Shown one piece after another: positions 8,512 through 17,478 of a DNA stretch of 64,000 bases. The position numbers and the translations under genes were made by a program. The notes beneath the pieces were generated by a model. It made no database searches and was not told the origin of the DNA. It saw only the letters and a program-made list of their open reading frames with translations. The stretch comes from Altererythrobacter xiamenensis (GTDB lineage Bacteria > Pseudomonadota > Alphaproteobacteria > Sphingomonadales > Sphingomonadaceae). Location: positions 186,001 to 250,000 of the forward strand of contig NZ_FXWG01000002.1 in assembly GCF_900177715.1 (NCBI RefSeq). Direction: 5' to 3'. Positions within the stretch are counted from its first letter, which is position 1. Every line of letters begins with the position of its first letter.

Positions 8512-9789
8512 ATGACCGACACGATTTTCGCATTGTCCAGCGGTGCGCCGCCCGCGGCGATCGGAATTGTCCGGATAAGCGGCTCATCGGCTGAAAAGGC
8601 GCTCGAACAGCTTGCCGGTCGGCAATTCGCGCCGCGCAGACCAAGTCTTGCGCGCCTGCGTGATGCCGCGGGTGCGGTCCTCGACGAAGCGCTGGTGCTC
8701 TGGTTTCCGGGTCCGGATACCGCAACGGGCGAGGATCTCGTCGAATTGCATTGTCACGGCGGAAGGGCCGTGATCGCGGCGATCGAAAGGGAACTGAGCC
8801 GCATTGAGGGTCTGCGGAAGGCAGAGCCGGGCGAGTTCACGCGGCGCGCCTTTGCCAATGGACGGATCGATCTGGCGGAGGCGGAAGGACTCGCGGACCT
8901 TCTTTCGGCCGAGACGGAATTGCAGCGCAGCGCTGCGATGGCCATGGCGGGCGGGGCGCTCTCTGGGCAGGTCGAGGGTTGGCGCGCACGTTTGCTCACG
9001 CTTTCAGCGCGGGTCGAGGCGGCCCTTGATTTCTCCGACGAGGATGATGTCGAGGAAATGCCGCCCGAGTTTTCACGTGAACTTGGCGAATTCGCGGCGG
9101 AATTGTCGGTCTGGCTCGAACGGCCACGGGCCGAGCGTCTGGGGGAGGGCTATCGGGTCGTGCTTGCTGGCCCACCAAACAGCGGAAAGTCGACCTTATT
9201 CAATGCTTTGGTGGAAAGCGAGGCGGCGATCACCTCTCCGATTGCAGGTACTACGCGCGACGTGATCGAACGCGCGATCGGCATCGGCGGAGTTCCCTTC
9301 ACTTTCGCGGATACGGCGGGTCTTCGTGAAGAAGGAAGCGATGCGATCGAAGGCATTGGCATCGAACGGGCGCGCAGTGCCCTGGATCGTGCCGATCTGG
9401 TTCTTTGGCTGGGGCCGGAAGGCGAAGGTCCAGCGGGATCTTGGGAGATCGAGGCGCAGATTGATAGCGCGGACCGTGTTCTCAAACGGGACCCGCTCTA
9501 CCGGGTTTCAGCGCTGACGGGAGAAGGTCTTTCCACCCTCAAGTCGGCGCTGGTCGATAGAGCGCGGGGCGTATTGCCGAAACCTGGCGAAGCTGCGCTT
9601 AATGCTCGTCAGCACGCGCGGGTCGAAGAGGCGCATCAGTCCCTCATGGAAGCGATGAACACGAGCGATCTACTGCTTATCGGGGAGTCCCTCAGGCGGG
9701 CGCGGGTGGCTTTTGATCGGCTTGTCGGGCGCGCGACCACCGAAGACATGCTTGACGCATTGTTTGGACGCTTTTGCATCGGGAAATAA
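8512..9789 (+). CDS. mnmE: tRNA modification GTPase MnmE (TrmE)
   Basis: MnmE acts with MnmG to install the carboxymethylaminomethyl (or aminomethyl) group at C5 of U34 in certain tRNAs. The 425-aa protein has the N-terminal tetrahydrofolate-binding domain, a helical domain, and an inserted GTPase domain: G1 GPPNSGKST at 220-228, G2 region GTTRD at 246-250, G3 DTAG at 267-270. It ends in CIGK, the functional C-terminus. The expected G4 NKxD is degraded to AQID (about 315-318), so the guanine-specificity Asn and Lys are missing. It sits upstream of mnmG with parS sites between them. Confidence 0.95.
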   Translation: MTDTIFALSSGAPPAAIGIVRISGSSAEKALEQLAGRQFAPRRPSLARLRDAAGAVLDEALVLWFPGPDTATGEDLVELHCHGGRAVIAAIERELSRIEGLRKAEPGEFTRRAFANGRIDLAEAEGLADLLSAETELQRSAAMAMAGGALSGQVEGWRARLLTLSARVEAALDFSDEDDVEEMPPEFSRELGEFAAELSVWLERPRAERLGEGYRVVLAGPPNSGKSTLFNALVESEAAITSPIAGTTRDVIERAIGIGGVPFTFADTAGLREEGSDAIEGIGIERARSALDRADLVLWLGPEGEGPAGSWEIEAQIDSADRVLKRDPLYRVSALTGEGLSTLKSALVDRARGVLPKPGEAALNARQHARVEEAHQSLMEAMNTSDLLLIGESLRRARVAFDRLVGRATTEDMLDALFGRFCIGK

Positions 9790-9805
9790 CCGATACGCTG
9801 CGGAG

Positions 9806-9821
9806 TGTTCCACGTGGAACA
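9806..9821. other. parS: parS centromere site 1
   Basis: TGTTCCACGTGGAACA, a perfect 16-bp palindrome differing from the parS consensus TGTTTCACGTGAAACA only by symmetric C/G changes. It lies in the mnmE-mnmG gap. ParB from the gene at 13173 is the expected ligand. Confidence 0.93.
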
Positions 9822-9843
9822 TTCGCCATGCCATTCCGATCAC

Positions 9844-9859
9844 TGTTTCACGTGAAACA
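9844..9859. other. parS: parS centromere site 2
   Basis: TGTTTCACGTGAAACA, the exact palindromic parS consensus, 22 bases after site 1 and 39 bases before the mnmG start. Confidence 0.95.
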
Positions 9860-9898
9860 GCTTTGACCTCCGCTCCAGACATCATTATTGGGCGCGCC

Positions 9899-11752
9899 AT
9901 GCAGCAATACGACATCCTTGTGGTCGGCGGCGGACATGCCGGCGTCGAAGCGGCCTGCGGCGCCGCTCGCATGGGGGCGCGTGTCGGTCTGGTCAGTTTC
10001 GACCTCGATGCCATTGGCGCGATGAGCTGCAATCCGGCGATCGGAGGCCTGGGCAAGGGCCATCTGGTCCGCGAAGTCGATGCACTCGATGGCGTGATCG
10101 GACGCGCGGCAGACGCGGGCGCGATCCATTACCGCATGCTCAACCGATCGAAGGGCAGCGCGGTTTGGGGTCCGCGCGTTCAGGCGGACCGCAAATTGTT
10201 TGGTGCTGAGGTTCGCCGGACTGTCGCGCAGCAAAACGGTCTCGATACCATCGCCGGAGAGGCGGCTGCGCTGTGGTTAGAAGGTGGCCGGGTGGCAGGA
10301 CTCGATCTGGCCGATGGAACGCGTCTGGGTGCGCACGCCGTCATTCTCTGCACCGGGACATTTCTTGGCGGGCGGCTGTTTCGCGGGGAAGAGCGGTTCG
10401 AGGGCGGCCGTATTGGTGAAAACGCCGCGAAACGCCTCGCTGAACAACTCCGGGGCGCTGATCTGCCGATGGCGCGGCTCAAGACGGGCACGCCGCCTCG
10501 CCTTGATGGTCGCACCATCGATTGGGGCGCGTTGGAGGAACAACCCTCTGACGGGGAGGGCTGGACGATGTCGGCGCTTTCCACGAAGCGGTCGAACGCC
10601 CAGGTTTTCTGCGCCATAACTCGTACGACCGAGGTGGCGCACGACGCGATCCGCGCCAATCTCCACCGTTCGCCGCTGTTTACGGGCGCAATTGACGCCA
10701 CGGGGCCGCGATATTGCCCTTCGATTGAGGACAAGATCCACCGCTTCGGCGATCGCAACGGGCACCAGGTTTTTCTCGAGCCTGAAGGTCTCGACACCCA
10801 TCTGGTCTATCCGAACGGGATCAGCACGTCTCTGCCGATCGATGTGCAGCTGACGATGCTGCGCGCCATGCCGGGGCTGGAGCAGGTCGTGATGGAAGTT
10901 CCGGGATACGCCGTGGAATACGACCATATCGATCCGCGAGCATTGATGGCGGACTTGCAACTTCGTGCAATCCCGGGCCTCTATTGCGCCGGCCAGATCA
11001 ACGGGACCACCGGATATGAAGAGGCCGCGGCCCAAGGGCTGGTGGCAGGGTTGAACGCCGCGGCGCGGGTCCTCGGCAAAGCGCCGCCTGCGCTCGACCG
11101 CGCAAACTCTTATATCGCGGTGATGGTCGACGATCTGACCCTTCAGGGCGTTTCGGAGCCCTATCGCATGCTCACCGCAAGGGCCGAGTATCGCTTGCGT
11201 CTTCGTGCGAACAACGCCTCGACGCGGCTGACACCGCTCGGCATCGAAGCGGGATGCATCGGCTCTGAGAGAGCCAAATGGTTTGAGACACGTGAAACCC
11301 GCAAGGCGAGCCTACACGATGCGTTTGAACGGGAAGTGCATGCACGGGAGCTTGAAGAGGCGGGTATGCAGGTGCGCCGCGATGGTGGGCTCAAACGTAT
11401 TCGCGAATGGTTGCAGCATGACGGTATCGGACTTTCGCAACTTTCGCCCTGGTTTGACGAAAATTTGTCCGCCGACGATCCATTGCTCGCAGAGATGGCC
11501 GAAGATGCCGCCTATACCCCTTACCTCGCCCGCCAAGACGCGGAATTGCGAGATTTGCGAGCCAGCGAGGCGGTTGAACTGGGGCAGGGCTTCCCCTTTG
11601 CCGAAGTTCCGGGCCTCTCGAATGAGATGATCGAGCGGCTGGTGTCGAGCCAACCGGAAAGTCTGGCTGCAGCAGGGCGCGTCCCGGGGATTACTCCGGC
11701 AGCGCTTTCTGCCTTGCTGGTTCACGCGCGAAAGAGACAGCAAGCGGCGTGA
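9899..11752 (+). CDS. mnmG: tRNA uridine-5-carboxymethylaminomethyl modification enzyme MnmG (GidA)
   Basis: The FAD-dependent partner of MnmE in wobble-uridine modification. The 617-aa protein starts [19 protein letters not shown] with the GxGxxG dinucleotide-binding loop, and carries the signatures [39 protein letters not shown] and [17 protein letters not shown]. The C-terminal helical domain has ILxx-type tRNA-binding segments ([18 protein letters not shown]). ATG 9899 gives the family length; an in-frame extension upstream covers the parS sites and has no similarity. Its stop overlaps the rsmG GTG start. Confidence 0.97.
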   Translation: MQQYDILVVGGGHAGVEAACGAARMGARVGLVSFDLDAIGAMSCNPAIGGLGKGHLVREVDALDGVIGRAADAGAIHYRMLNRSKGSAVWGPRVQADRKLFGAEVRRTVAQQNGLDTIAGEAAALWLEGGRVAGLDLADGTRLGAHAVILCTGTFLGGRLFRGEERFEGGRIGENAAKRLAEQLRGADLPMARLKTGTPPRLDGRTIDWGALEEQPSDGEGWTMSALSTKRSNAQVFCAITRTTEVAHDAIRANLHRSPLFTGAIDATGPRYCPSIEDKIHRFGDRNGHQVFLEPEGLDTHLVYPNGISTSLPIDVQLTMLRAMPGLEQVVMEVPGYAVEYDHIDPRALMADLQLRAIPGLYCAGQINGTTGYEEAAAQGLVAGLNAAARVLGKAPPALDRANSYIAVMVDDLTLQGVSEPYRMLTARAEYRLRLRANNASTRLTPLGIEAGCIGSERAKWFETRETRKASLHDAFEREVHARELEEAGMQVRRDGGLKRIREWLQHDGIGLSQLSPWFDENLSADDPLLAEMAEDAAYTPYLARQDAELRDLRASEAVELGQGFPFAEVPGLSNEMIERLVSSQPESLAAAGRVPGITPAALSALLVHARKRQQAA

Positions 11753-12372
11753 CCACACAGTTACTGGAAACCGAATCGCATGCGCGGGAATACGTCGCGG
11801 AGTTGGGCGACGCGCAGGCCATGGAGCGGCTCGATAAGCTCATCGAACTCCTTCTGGTGGAAAACCGAGAGCAAAATCTGATTTCGAAACCGAGCGAAGA
11901 GCAAATCTGGCTTAGGCATGTGGCTGACAGCGCGCAGCTGCTGCGCTTTGTTCCACGTGAAACATCGGGTCCGTGGCTCGATCTTGGAACCGGTGCGGGC
12001 TTTCCCGGGCTCGTGGTCGCAGCGCTCAGGCCTGAATTACCTATGGTTTTGGTCGAATCGCGCGCGCGCCGCGTCGAATGGCTCCAAAGAGCAATCGAGG
12101 CGATGGATCTCAAGAACTGCCAGGTCGAGGGCAAGCGATTGGAGCAGGTTTCCCCGTTCGAAGCCCGTATCATTTCGGCACGCGCCTTCGCTCCTCTGCC
12201 CAAACTCCTTCGTTTATCCGCACCATTTTCCACAAGCAGCACTACCTACCTGTTGCCGAAAGGGCGATCGGCAGCGCAAGAACTTGCTGAGCTACCGGCT
12301 CGGCAGCGAAAGATGTTCCACGTGGAACAATCATTGACCGGATCCGATGCAGGGATCATTGTCAGTCGGTAA
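11749..12372 (+). CDS. rsmG: 16S rRNA (guanine527-N7)-methyltransferase RsmG (GidB)
   Basis: RsmG uses S-adenosylmethionine to methylate N7 of G527 in 16S rRNA. The 207-aa protein contains the SAM-binding loop [14 protein letters not shown] (about 76-89), the preceding ENREQNLIS and [10 protein letters not shown] segments, and [12 protein letters not shown]. The start is GTG at 11749, coupled to the mnmG stop by GTGA. Two parS sites lie inside the gene: one encodes VPRET at 11949-11964, the other FHVE at 12314-12329, so these codons are constrained both as protein and as ParB-binding DNA. It is followed at once by parA. Confidence 0.95.
   Translation: MTTQLLETESHAREYVAELGDAQAMERLDKLIELLLVENREQNLISKPSEEQIWLRHVADSAQLLRFVPRETSGPWLDLGTGAGFPGLVVAALRPELPMVLVESRARRVEWLQRAIEAMDLKNCQVEGKRLEQVSPFEARIISARAFAPLPKLLRLSAPFSTSSTTYLLPKGRSAAQELAELPARQRKMFHVEQSLTGSDAGIIVSR
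11949..11964. other. parS: parS centromere site 3 (inside rsmG)
   Basis: TGTTCCACGTGAAACA, identical to the Bacillus subtilis parS form. It lies in the coding sequence of rsmG. Confidence 0.93.
12314..12329. other. parS: parS centromere site 4 (inside rsmG, near its 3' end)
   Basis: TGTTCCACGTGGAACA, the same sequence as site 1. It lies 71 bases before the parA ATG and could also let ParB influence parA transcription. Confidence 0.93.
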
Positions 12373-12399
12373 GTGCCCGAAAACAGCGGAATAACGCCC

Positions 12400-13176
12400 A
12401 TGATCACCATCGCGATAGCCAATCAGAAGGGCGGAGTGGGAAAAACCACCACCGCCATCAACATCGCCACGGCGATGGCTGCGACCGGCTGGCGCACGCT
12501 GTTGATCGATCTTGACCCGCAAGGAAACGCTTCCACCGGCATGGGTGTCGGCAGCGAGGCACGGGGATTGTCGAGTTACGACATTCTGGTCGAGGAGGTC
12601 CCACTTGCTGAAACCATCGTCGGCACTTCGATCCCAGGTCTCGATATCGTCCCGGCCACTGTCGATCTCAGCGGGGCCGAGGTGGAGCTGGTATCGGTGG
12701 AGGATCGCACGGCGCGACTTTCGAGTGCGCTTTCGGGTCATCGCGGACACGACATCTGCTTTATCGATTGCCCGCCGTCGCTCGGATTGCTCACGTTGAA
12801 CGCTCTTGCGGCTGCCGACACGCTTCTGGTGCCGCTCCAGTGCGAGTTTTTTGCGCTCGAGGGGCTAAGCCAACTTCTCCAGACGGTTGAACGGGTTCAG
12901 CAGGCGCTCAATCCCTCTCTGGGTATCGTCGGTGTCGCTCTGACCATGTTCGACCGCCGTAACCGCTTGACCGACCAGGTCGCAGACGACGTGCGCGAAT
13001 GCCTCGGCAATCTCGTGTTCGAAACGGTCATTCCGCGCAATGTCCGACTCTCCGAAGCGCCAAGTCACGGCATGCCGGCGCTCGTCTATGATCATCACTG
13101 CCCGGGAAGCCGGGCCTATATTGCATTGGCGCGCGAATTGATCGGCCGTCTGCCGCGCGAAAGGAAAGCCGCATGA
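12400..13176 (+). CDS. parA: Chromosome partitioning ATPase ParA (Soj)
   Basis: ParA is a deviant-Walker ATPase that binds nucleoid DNA as an ATP dimer and drives origin segregation with ParB. The protein starts MITIAIANQKGGVGKTTTAINIA with the deviant Walker A at residues 10-17, then DLDPQGNASTG and the Walker B region CFIDCPPSLGLLT. I prefer ATG 12400 because it places the motif at the very N-terminus as in chromosomal ParA; a GTG at 12373 directly after the rsmG stop would add nine residues. The stop overlaps the parB start (ATGA). Length (258 aa) marks it as the chromosomal, not plasmid, type. Confidence 0.95.
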   Translation: MITIAIANQKGGVGKTTTAINIATAMAATGWRTLLIDLDPQGNASTGMGVGSEARGLSSYDILVEEVPLAETIVGTSIPGLDIVPATVDLSGAEVELVSVEDRTARLSSALSGHRGHDICFIDCPPSLGLLTLNALAAADTLLVPLQCEFFALEGLSQLLQTVERVQQALNPSLGIVGVALTMFDRRNRLTDQVADDVRECLGNLVFETVIPRNVRLSEAPSHGMPALVYDHHCPGSRAYIALARELIGRLPRERKAA

Positions 13177-14156
13177 GCAATTCAAGCGACCCTATAAAGT
13201 TCTCGGTTCCGCAGCGTAGCGCCGCGGATCGCAAGAAAAAGCTCGGCAAGGGTCTGGGCGCACTTCTGGGTGAAAGCCGCAAGGAAGAGCCTCTGGTCAA
13301 GCGCGAGATCACTGGCGCGGCAGAATCTGGCGAAGAAACAGGCGGTTATGCGAAGGAAGGCCTTGCTTCCTTGCCTGTTTCAGCGATCGATCCGCTACCG
13401 GGACAGCCGCGCAAACATTTCGATGATGAAGCGCTGGGCGAACTTGCCGCTTCGATCGCTGCACGCGGTGTAATCCAGCCTATAATCGTTCGCGCTCGTG
13501 GCCAGGGTCGCTACCAGCTCGTGGCGGGCGAGCGACGCTGGCGGGCCGCGCAAAAGGCGCGCCTGCACGAAATTCCTGCTTTGGTGCGCGAGCTCGACGA
13601 TCGTGAAGTGATGGCGCTTGCGCTGATCGAGAATATCCAGCGCGAAGACCTCAATCCGGTCGAGGAAGCGCGTGCCTACCACCGGCTGAGCGAAGAAGAG
13701 GGCATGACCCAAGCCGAAATCGCGCAGATGGTGGAGAAATCGCGCAGCCATGTCGCGAACCTTCAACGCTTGCTCGCACTACCCGACCAAGTGCTCAAGC
13801 TGGTCGAGGTCGGCTCGCTTTCCATGGGTCACGCCCGCGCGCTCATCGGCAATGACGATGCGATCGCTCTCGCTAAGCGCGCCGTGAACGACAACCTTTC
13901 GGTGCGCGAAGTGGAGAAGCTGGCGCGCGGCGATGCTGAGCCGAAGGGAAGTGCGAAGGCCCCCTCCAGGACTTCGCGCGATCCGGCCAAGGATGCCGAT
14001 ATCGCGGCAGTGCAGGCCCATCTCGAGGAGTATTTGGGGCTCACGGTGCGGATCAAGACCGATGCGGACCCGCGTTCGGGCGCCGTAACTATCCGTTACC
14101 GCACACTCGATCAGCTCGATCTGATCTGCCAGCGTCTCACGGGCGGAGACATCTAG
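13173..14156 (+). CDS. parB: Chromosome partitioning protein ParB (Spo0J), parS-binding CTPase
   Basis: ParB clamps load at parS and spread, using CTP, to form the partition complex that ParA moves. The 327-aa protein begins with a basic N-terminal ParA-contact segment (KKKLGKGLGALLGE), then the CTP-binding ParB/Srx domain with LPGQPRKHFDDEALGELAASIAARGVIQPI and GRYQLVAGERRWRAA (GERR motif), ALIENIQREDLNPVEEA, a helix-turn-helix (MTQAEIAQMVEKSRSHVANLQRLLALP), and a C-terminal dimerisation domain ending QRLTGGDI. ATGA overlap with parA. Four parS sites lie within 3.4 kb upstream. Confidence 0.97.
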   Translation: MSNSSDPIKFSVPQRSAADRKKKLGKGLGALLGESRKEEPLVKREITGAAESGEETGGYAKEGLASLPVSAIDPLPGQPRKHFDDEALGELAASIAARGVIQPIIVRARGQGRYQLVAGERRWRAAQKARLHEIPALVRELDDREVMALALIENIQREDLNPVEEARAYHRLSEEEGMTQAEIAQMVEKSRSHVANLQRLLALPDQVLKLVEVGSLSMGHARALIGNDDAIALAKRAVNDNLSVREVEKLARGDAEPKGSAKAPSRTSRDPAKDADIAAVQAHLEEYLGLTVRIKTDADPRSGAVTIRYRTLDQLDLICQRLTGGDI

Positions 14157-14367
14157 GGGCCTGAGTTGTTTGCCGGGTGCCTCGGACCTAAACTGCTGAA
14201 TTATCGAGCTAAGTCTGCAAGCTGATTGTCATCAGTGGTGCTGCCGGCTGCTGAAAAAACAAGATCCGAAAGTTGCGTAGCGCAACTTCCGGACCTTGGG
14301 GTAACCCTTGGCCTTGCGGCCCGGGGCAATGAACTCTCGCCTTGATGGGCATACGATCCGTGCAGGA
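14157..14367. other. Intergenic region after parB with a palindromic repeat
   Basis: 211 bases between the convergent parB and glycine-zipper genes. Apart from the AAGTTGCG/CGCAACTT palindrome at 14270-14288, which may act as a transcription stop, I see no gene or recognised site. Confidence 0.4.
14270..14288. repeat. Dispersed palindrome copy 1 (AAGTTGCG-TAG-CGCAACTT)
   Basis: A 19-base inverted repeat with 8-bp arms and a 3-base centre. Outer flanks TCCG and CGGA could extend the stem past one mismatched pair. An identical 19-mer lies at 35730-35748, and a variant with centre CCG at 17444-17460. Here it sits between convergent genes and may be a transcription stop, but no T-run follows. 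Confidence 0.6.
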
Positions 14368-15264
14368 TCAATTCCCCTTGATCGACTGAACCTTGCCGGG
14401 ACGACGCTTGATCGGAACCATCTTTGAAGGGGTCGCGGGCACCGGGACTTCCTCGATAATCCGTTCGGAACCCATTTTCTCGTACCATTCCTCGCGCACA
14501 TTCTCGCGAACGATTACCTGCTGCGGGATTTCCTCGCGCGTTTCGATCATGGTCATCTGCTGCTGAGGATAGGTATAGGCTGATGCGTAAACCGGCGCGT
14601 AAGCCATCACCGGCGCGTAGGCATAGCCATAGGCGGGGATGCTGCGGCTCGCCATGCGACCGGCCGGATAGCTGGCGCCGCTCATGTAGCGGTCGAGCGC
14701 GGCATCGCAGTCGTACAGATATTCATCGCGATCGCGCCCGGAATCGATCGCGCTGCCGATAGCCGCCCCGGCAAGTCCGCCGCCGACACCGCCGATCAGC
14801 GTACCAGCCAGACGCTCGCTATCCCAGACGCGATTGCCAATGATTCCCCCGGTGATTGCACCGAGCAGGGCGCCAATGATGCCGCCCTTCTTCTGGCGCT
14901 CGACCCCGCGGGTGCGGGCGTAACATTCGGCCAGCCAGGTCTCGCGATCGATGGCGACCGGTGTGCTGCCATATCCGCCATGGGCGAAGTGTGAATGCGG
15001 AGGGACATCCCCCTCGGCTCCGGTGGCGGTCTCGATGTCACGAGCCGCTCCGCGCCGGATCCAGCGGGTACGGGTGATGGTTTCAACTCCATCATCAACG
15101 GCTTCGACCGAGGTTTGCGCATACTCTGCCGGGATTTCCTGATAATCGGCCGGGATGGAGCTCGAATCCTGCGCGAAAACCGGTCCTGCCGTGAAAAGAG
15201 CCGCGGCGCTGGTGGCCAAGGCTAGCTTGCGCGAAAGTGTCATCGAAATCCCCGTACTTTTCAT
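14368..15264 (-). CDS. Secreted glycine-zipper (17 kDa surface antigen-like) protein
   Basis: The 298-aa protein has a Sec signal peptide (SRKLALATSAAALFTAGPVFAQ, cleavage after AQ likely) and a central double-glycine-zipper stretch (GGIIGALLGAITGGIIGNRVW, then GGVGGGLAGAAIGSAI) as in Rickettsia 17 kDa-type outer-membrane or periplasmic proteins. The C-terminal half is Tyr/Pro-rich (YGYAYAPVMAYAPVYASAYTYPQQQ) and the end is basic. No lipobox is seen. ATG 15264 is directly preceded by a 6-bp-stem hairpin (GCGAGA/TCTCGC), so ATG 15243 (MTLSRKLA) may be the real start. The role is probably envelope-associated but not known. Confidence 0.75.
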   Translation of the reverse strand: MKSTGISMTLSRKLALATSAAALFTAGPVFAQDSSSIPADYQEIPAEYAQTSVEAVDDGVETITRTRWIRRGAARDIETATGAEGDVPPHSHFAHGGYGSTPVAIDRETWLAECYARTRGVERQKKGGIIGALLGAITGGIIGNRVWDSERLAGTLIGGVGGGLAGAAIGSAIDSGRDRDEYLYDCDAALDRYMSGASYPAGRMASRSIPAYGYAYAPVMAYAPVYASAYTYPQQQMTMIETREEIPQQVIVRENVREEWYEKMGSERIIEEVPVPATPSKMVPIKRRPGKVQSIKGN

Positions 15265-15382
15265 GCGAGACGATTCTCGCCTTAGGACGGGTGTTTAGCA
15301 TTTGGAAACCATGTCTCACACGGCCTCGGAGGCAATGTCCCGTTTCGGGGCGAAGCCTCGCGAATTTACCATGAAACGCCGA

Positions 15383-15865
15383 TCAAATCCGGTCCGACAG
15401 CAATTCGGCAAGCGCTTCAACTCCCGATGCGTCTTCCTCGGAAAACCGCCCTGGGCTCGGGCTGTCGAGATCGATGACCGCAATGACCGCGCCATCCCTT
15501 TTCACCGGCACGACGAGTTCGGAGCGGCTCGCCGCGTCGCAGGCGATGTGGCCCGGAAAGGCATGCACATCCTCGACCAGCTGGGTTTCGCAAGTTGACG
15601 CAGCAGCGCCGCAGACCCCGCGCTCCAGCGGAATGCGGATGCAAGCCGGGCGGCCAATGAACGGCCCGAGAACAAGTTCTCCGTCGACCATCCGATAGAA
15701 GCCCGCCCAGTTCAGGTCGGGGCAGAACTCGGCGATCAGCGCGGCGGCATTGGCCATGTTTGCAATCCCGTCGGGCTCGTCCTGCGTCACGGCGTCAACC
15801 GCATCGCGCAGCTGGCGATAGCGCTCGTCGAGAGGAAGGTCGGGATCGGGAGCAAAATCGAACAT
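15383..15865 (-). CDS. msrC: Free methionine-(R)-sulfoxide reductase (GAF-domain fRMsr)
   Basis: fRMsr reduces free L-methionine-(R)-sulfoxide with thioredoxin, using Cys residues in a GAF fold. The 160-aa protein has the family pattern NWAGFYR, LGPFIGRPACIRIPLERGVCGAAAST, then QLVEDVHAFPGHIACDAASRSELVVP, which contains the two most conserved Cys (GVCG and IACD) plus the upstream Cys in PACI. It ends FSEEDASGVEALAELL. The length and motif set distinguish it from signalling GAF domains. It stands alone, convergent with nothing and divergent from the sorbosone-dehydrogenase-like gene. Confidence 0.9.
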   Translation of the reverse strand: MFDFAPDPDLPLDERYRQLRDAVDAVTQDEPDGIANMANAAALIAEFCPDLNWAGFYRMVDGELVLGPFIGRPACIRIPLERGVCGAAASTCETQLVEDVHAFPGHIACDAASRSELVVPVKRDGAVIAVIDLDSPSPGRFSEEDASGVEALAELLSDRI

Positions 15866-15963
15866 GGGCTCGCATCTAGCCGAAGGCTGCGCTGGCGCAA
15901 GCCCCGGTACCAGTCGTGCGCTTCACCATTGCCGCGCGCCCGCTCGTGGCCTATCCGAATCTC

Positions 15964-17445
15964 ATGAGCACTCTGAAGAAAATCCTCATCGCCATCCTGT
16001 TTATTCTGCTGGTCCTGGCTGTCGCCATCTGGTGGCTGTTACGCGGGGATACCGCAGAGCTCGGCATGGATGCGGTTTCGGGTACCGAACCGACCCTCGA
16101 AGAGCCGAACGCCGAGGCATTCCCGACGGTCAAGATAGCCAAGCCGATCGGCTGGGAAGTCGGAGAAGCGCCTACCCCTGCCGAAGGTCTGGCGGTTGGC
16201 CGCTTTGCCGAAGGGCTCGACCACCCGCGCGTGCTTTACGCTCTCCCCAATGGCGATGTGCTGGTCACCCTGACCCGCGCTCCGAAGGTGGAGAGCGATG
16301 GCGGCGGCGGTATCATGCAGGCGATCGAAGGCTTCATTGCGGGGATCCTGTTCGAGCGCGCTGGATCGGCTGGCACTTCGCCCAACCAGATCGTGCTGTT
16401 GCGCGACGCGGATGGCGACGGTGTAGCCGAAACCCAGCGGGTGCTGCTTGAAGAGGGCCTCGATTCTCCGTCAGGCATGGGGTGGCATGACGGCACGCTT
16501 TTCGTGGCCAATCACGACGAAGTCCTTGCTTTTCCTTATGAGCTTGGCAGCGACACGGTCGAAGGCGAGCCTCGCAAGCTGATGGATCTGCCCCCGGGCG
16601 GCAACCACTGGATGCGCAATCTCGAGGTCCATCCCGATGGAGACCGGCTGTTCGTCGCAGTGGGCTCCGCCTCCAATATCGGCGAACGCGGGATGGAGGC
16701 CGAGGAAGGCCGCGCGATGATCTGGGAGTACAATCTCGAGAACGATCGCCAGCGCATCTTCGCCACAGGTCTGCGTAATGCCAATGGCCTCGACTTCAGC
16801 CCCTGGACAGGCGAATTGTGGACCACGGTCAACGAACGCGACATGCTCGGGTCCGATCTCGTGCCGGATTACCTCACCAATGTGCCCGTCGGCGCGCAAT
16901 ACGGCTGGCCGTGGTATTACTGGAAAGACAACCGCGACGAGCGTGTCGATGCCCCGCTTCCCGGGTACATGACGGGATATATCCGCCGGCCCGAATATGC
17001 GATGGGCCCGCATGTTGCCGCGCTGGGTCTCGTCTTCAGCGCAGAAGGTGCACGCATGGGGGATCGCTTCGGCAGCGGCGCGTTTGTCGCTCGCCACGGC
17101 TCGTGGAACCGCAAGCCGCCGTCGGGCTATGACGTCGTTTATGTCGAGTTCGACGACATGGGCAATCCGACCGGCTTACCGATCCCGGTGCTCGGCGGAT
17201 TCCTTACAGGCGATGGCACGACCAAGGGCCGCCCGACCTGGGTCGAGTGGGCCAGCGACGGCTCGCTGCTCGTGAGCGACGACACGGCCGGTATCATCTG
17301 GCGGGTCGTGGCTCCGGGCGCGGAGCCAGGCGCGGCGATCGAGCGGCTCTCGGGAGAATCGCTCAGGCCGCAGCGTGAGCTGCGGGGCGATGCGCGCGCG
17401 ACATTCGGTGAGGACGATTACGCGCGGACCCAGCCCGCGGAATAG
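15964..17445 (+). CDS. Sorbosone dehydrogenase-like (PQQ-type beta-propeller) membrane-anchored protein
   Basis: The protein belongs to the L-sorbosone dehydrogenase / soluble-glucose-dehydrogenase beta-propeller group. Seen: an N-terminal anchor (LKKILIAILFILLVLAVAIWWLL), then LDHPRVLYALPNGDVLVTLTRAPK, LYVANHDEV-like FVANHDEVLAFPY, NHWMRNLEVHPDGDRLFVAVGSASNIGERG, ATGLRNANGLDFSPWTGELWTTVNERD and ARHGSWNRKPPSGYDVVYVEF. These repeat motifs fit a PQQ-binding aldose-type dehydrogenase, but substrate and cofactor use are inferred. ATG 15964 places the anchor at the N-terminus; GTG 15916 would add 16 residues. The stop codon lies inside a palindromic repeat copy. Confidence 0.83.
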   Translation: MSTLKKILIAILFILLVLAVAIWWLLRGDTAELGMDAVSGTEPTLEEPNAEAFPTVKIAKPIGWEVGEAPTPAEGLAVGRFAEGLDHPRVLYALPNGDVLVTLTRAPKVESDGGGGIMQAIEGFIAGILFERAGSAGTSPNQIVLLRDADGDGVAETQRVLLEEGLDSPSGMGWHDGTLFVANHDEVLAFPYELGSDTVEGEPRKLMDLPPGGNHWMRNLEVHPDGDRLFVAVGSASNIGERGMEAEEGRAMIWEYNLENDRQRIFATGLRNANGLDFSPWTGELWTTVNERDMLGSDLVPDYLTNVPVGAQYGWPWYYWKDNRDERVDAPLPGYMTGYIRRPEYAMGPHVAALGLVFSAEGARMGDRFGSGAFVARHGSWNRKPPSGYDVVYVEFDDMGNPTGLPIPVLGGFLTGDGTTKGRPTWVEWASDGSLLVSDDTAGIIWRVVAPGAEPGAAIERLSGESLRPQRELRGDARATFGEDDYARTQPAE

Positions 17446-17460
17446 TTGCGCCGCGCAACT
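17444..17460. repeat. Dispersed palindrome copy 2 (AGTTGCG-CCG-CGCAACT)
   Basis: A 17-base inverted repeat with the same 7-bp arms as the copies at 14270 and 35730 but a different centre. It overlaps the TAG stop of the sorbosone-dehydrogenase-like gene and lies between convergent genes. Confidence 0.5.
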
Positions 17461-17478
17461 CCGGAAGGGACCGGGCCG

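Noticed and set aside
9071-9086. CACGTG-centred sequence inside mnmE as parS
   Set aside because: Only about 11 of 16 matches, and the arms are not symmetric.
11284-11299. CACGTG-centred sequence inside mnmG as a fifth parS
   Set aside because: TGAGACACGTGAAACC matches only 12 of 16 consensus bases and the left arm is broken; kept out of the parS list.
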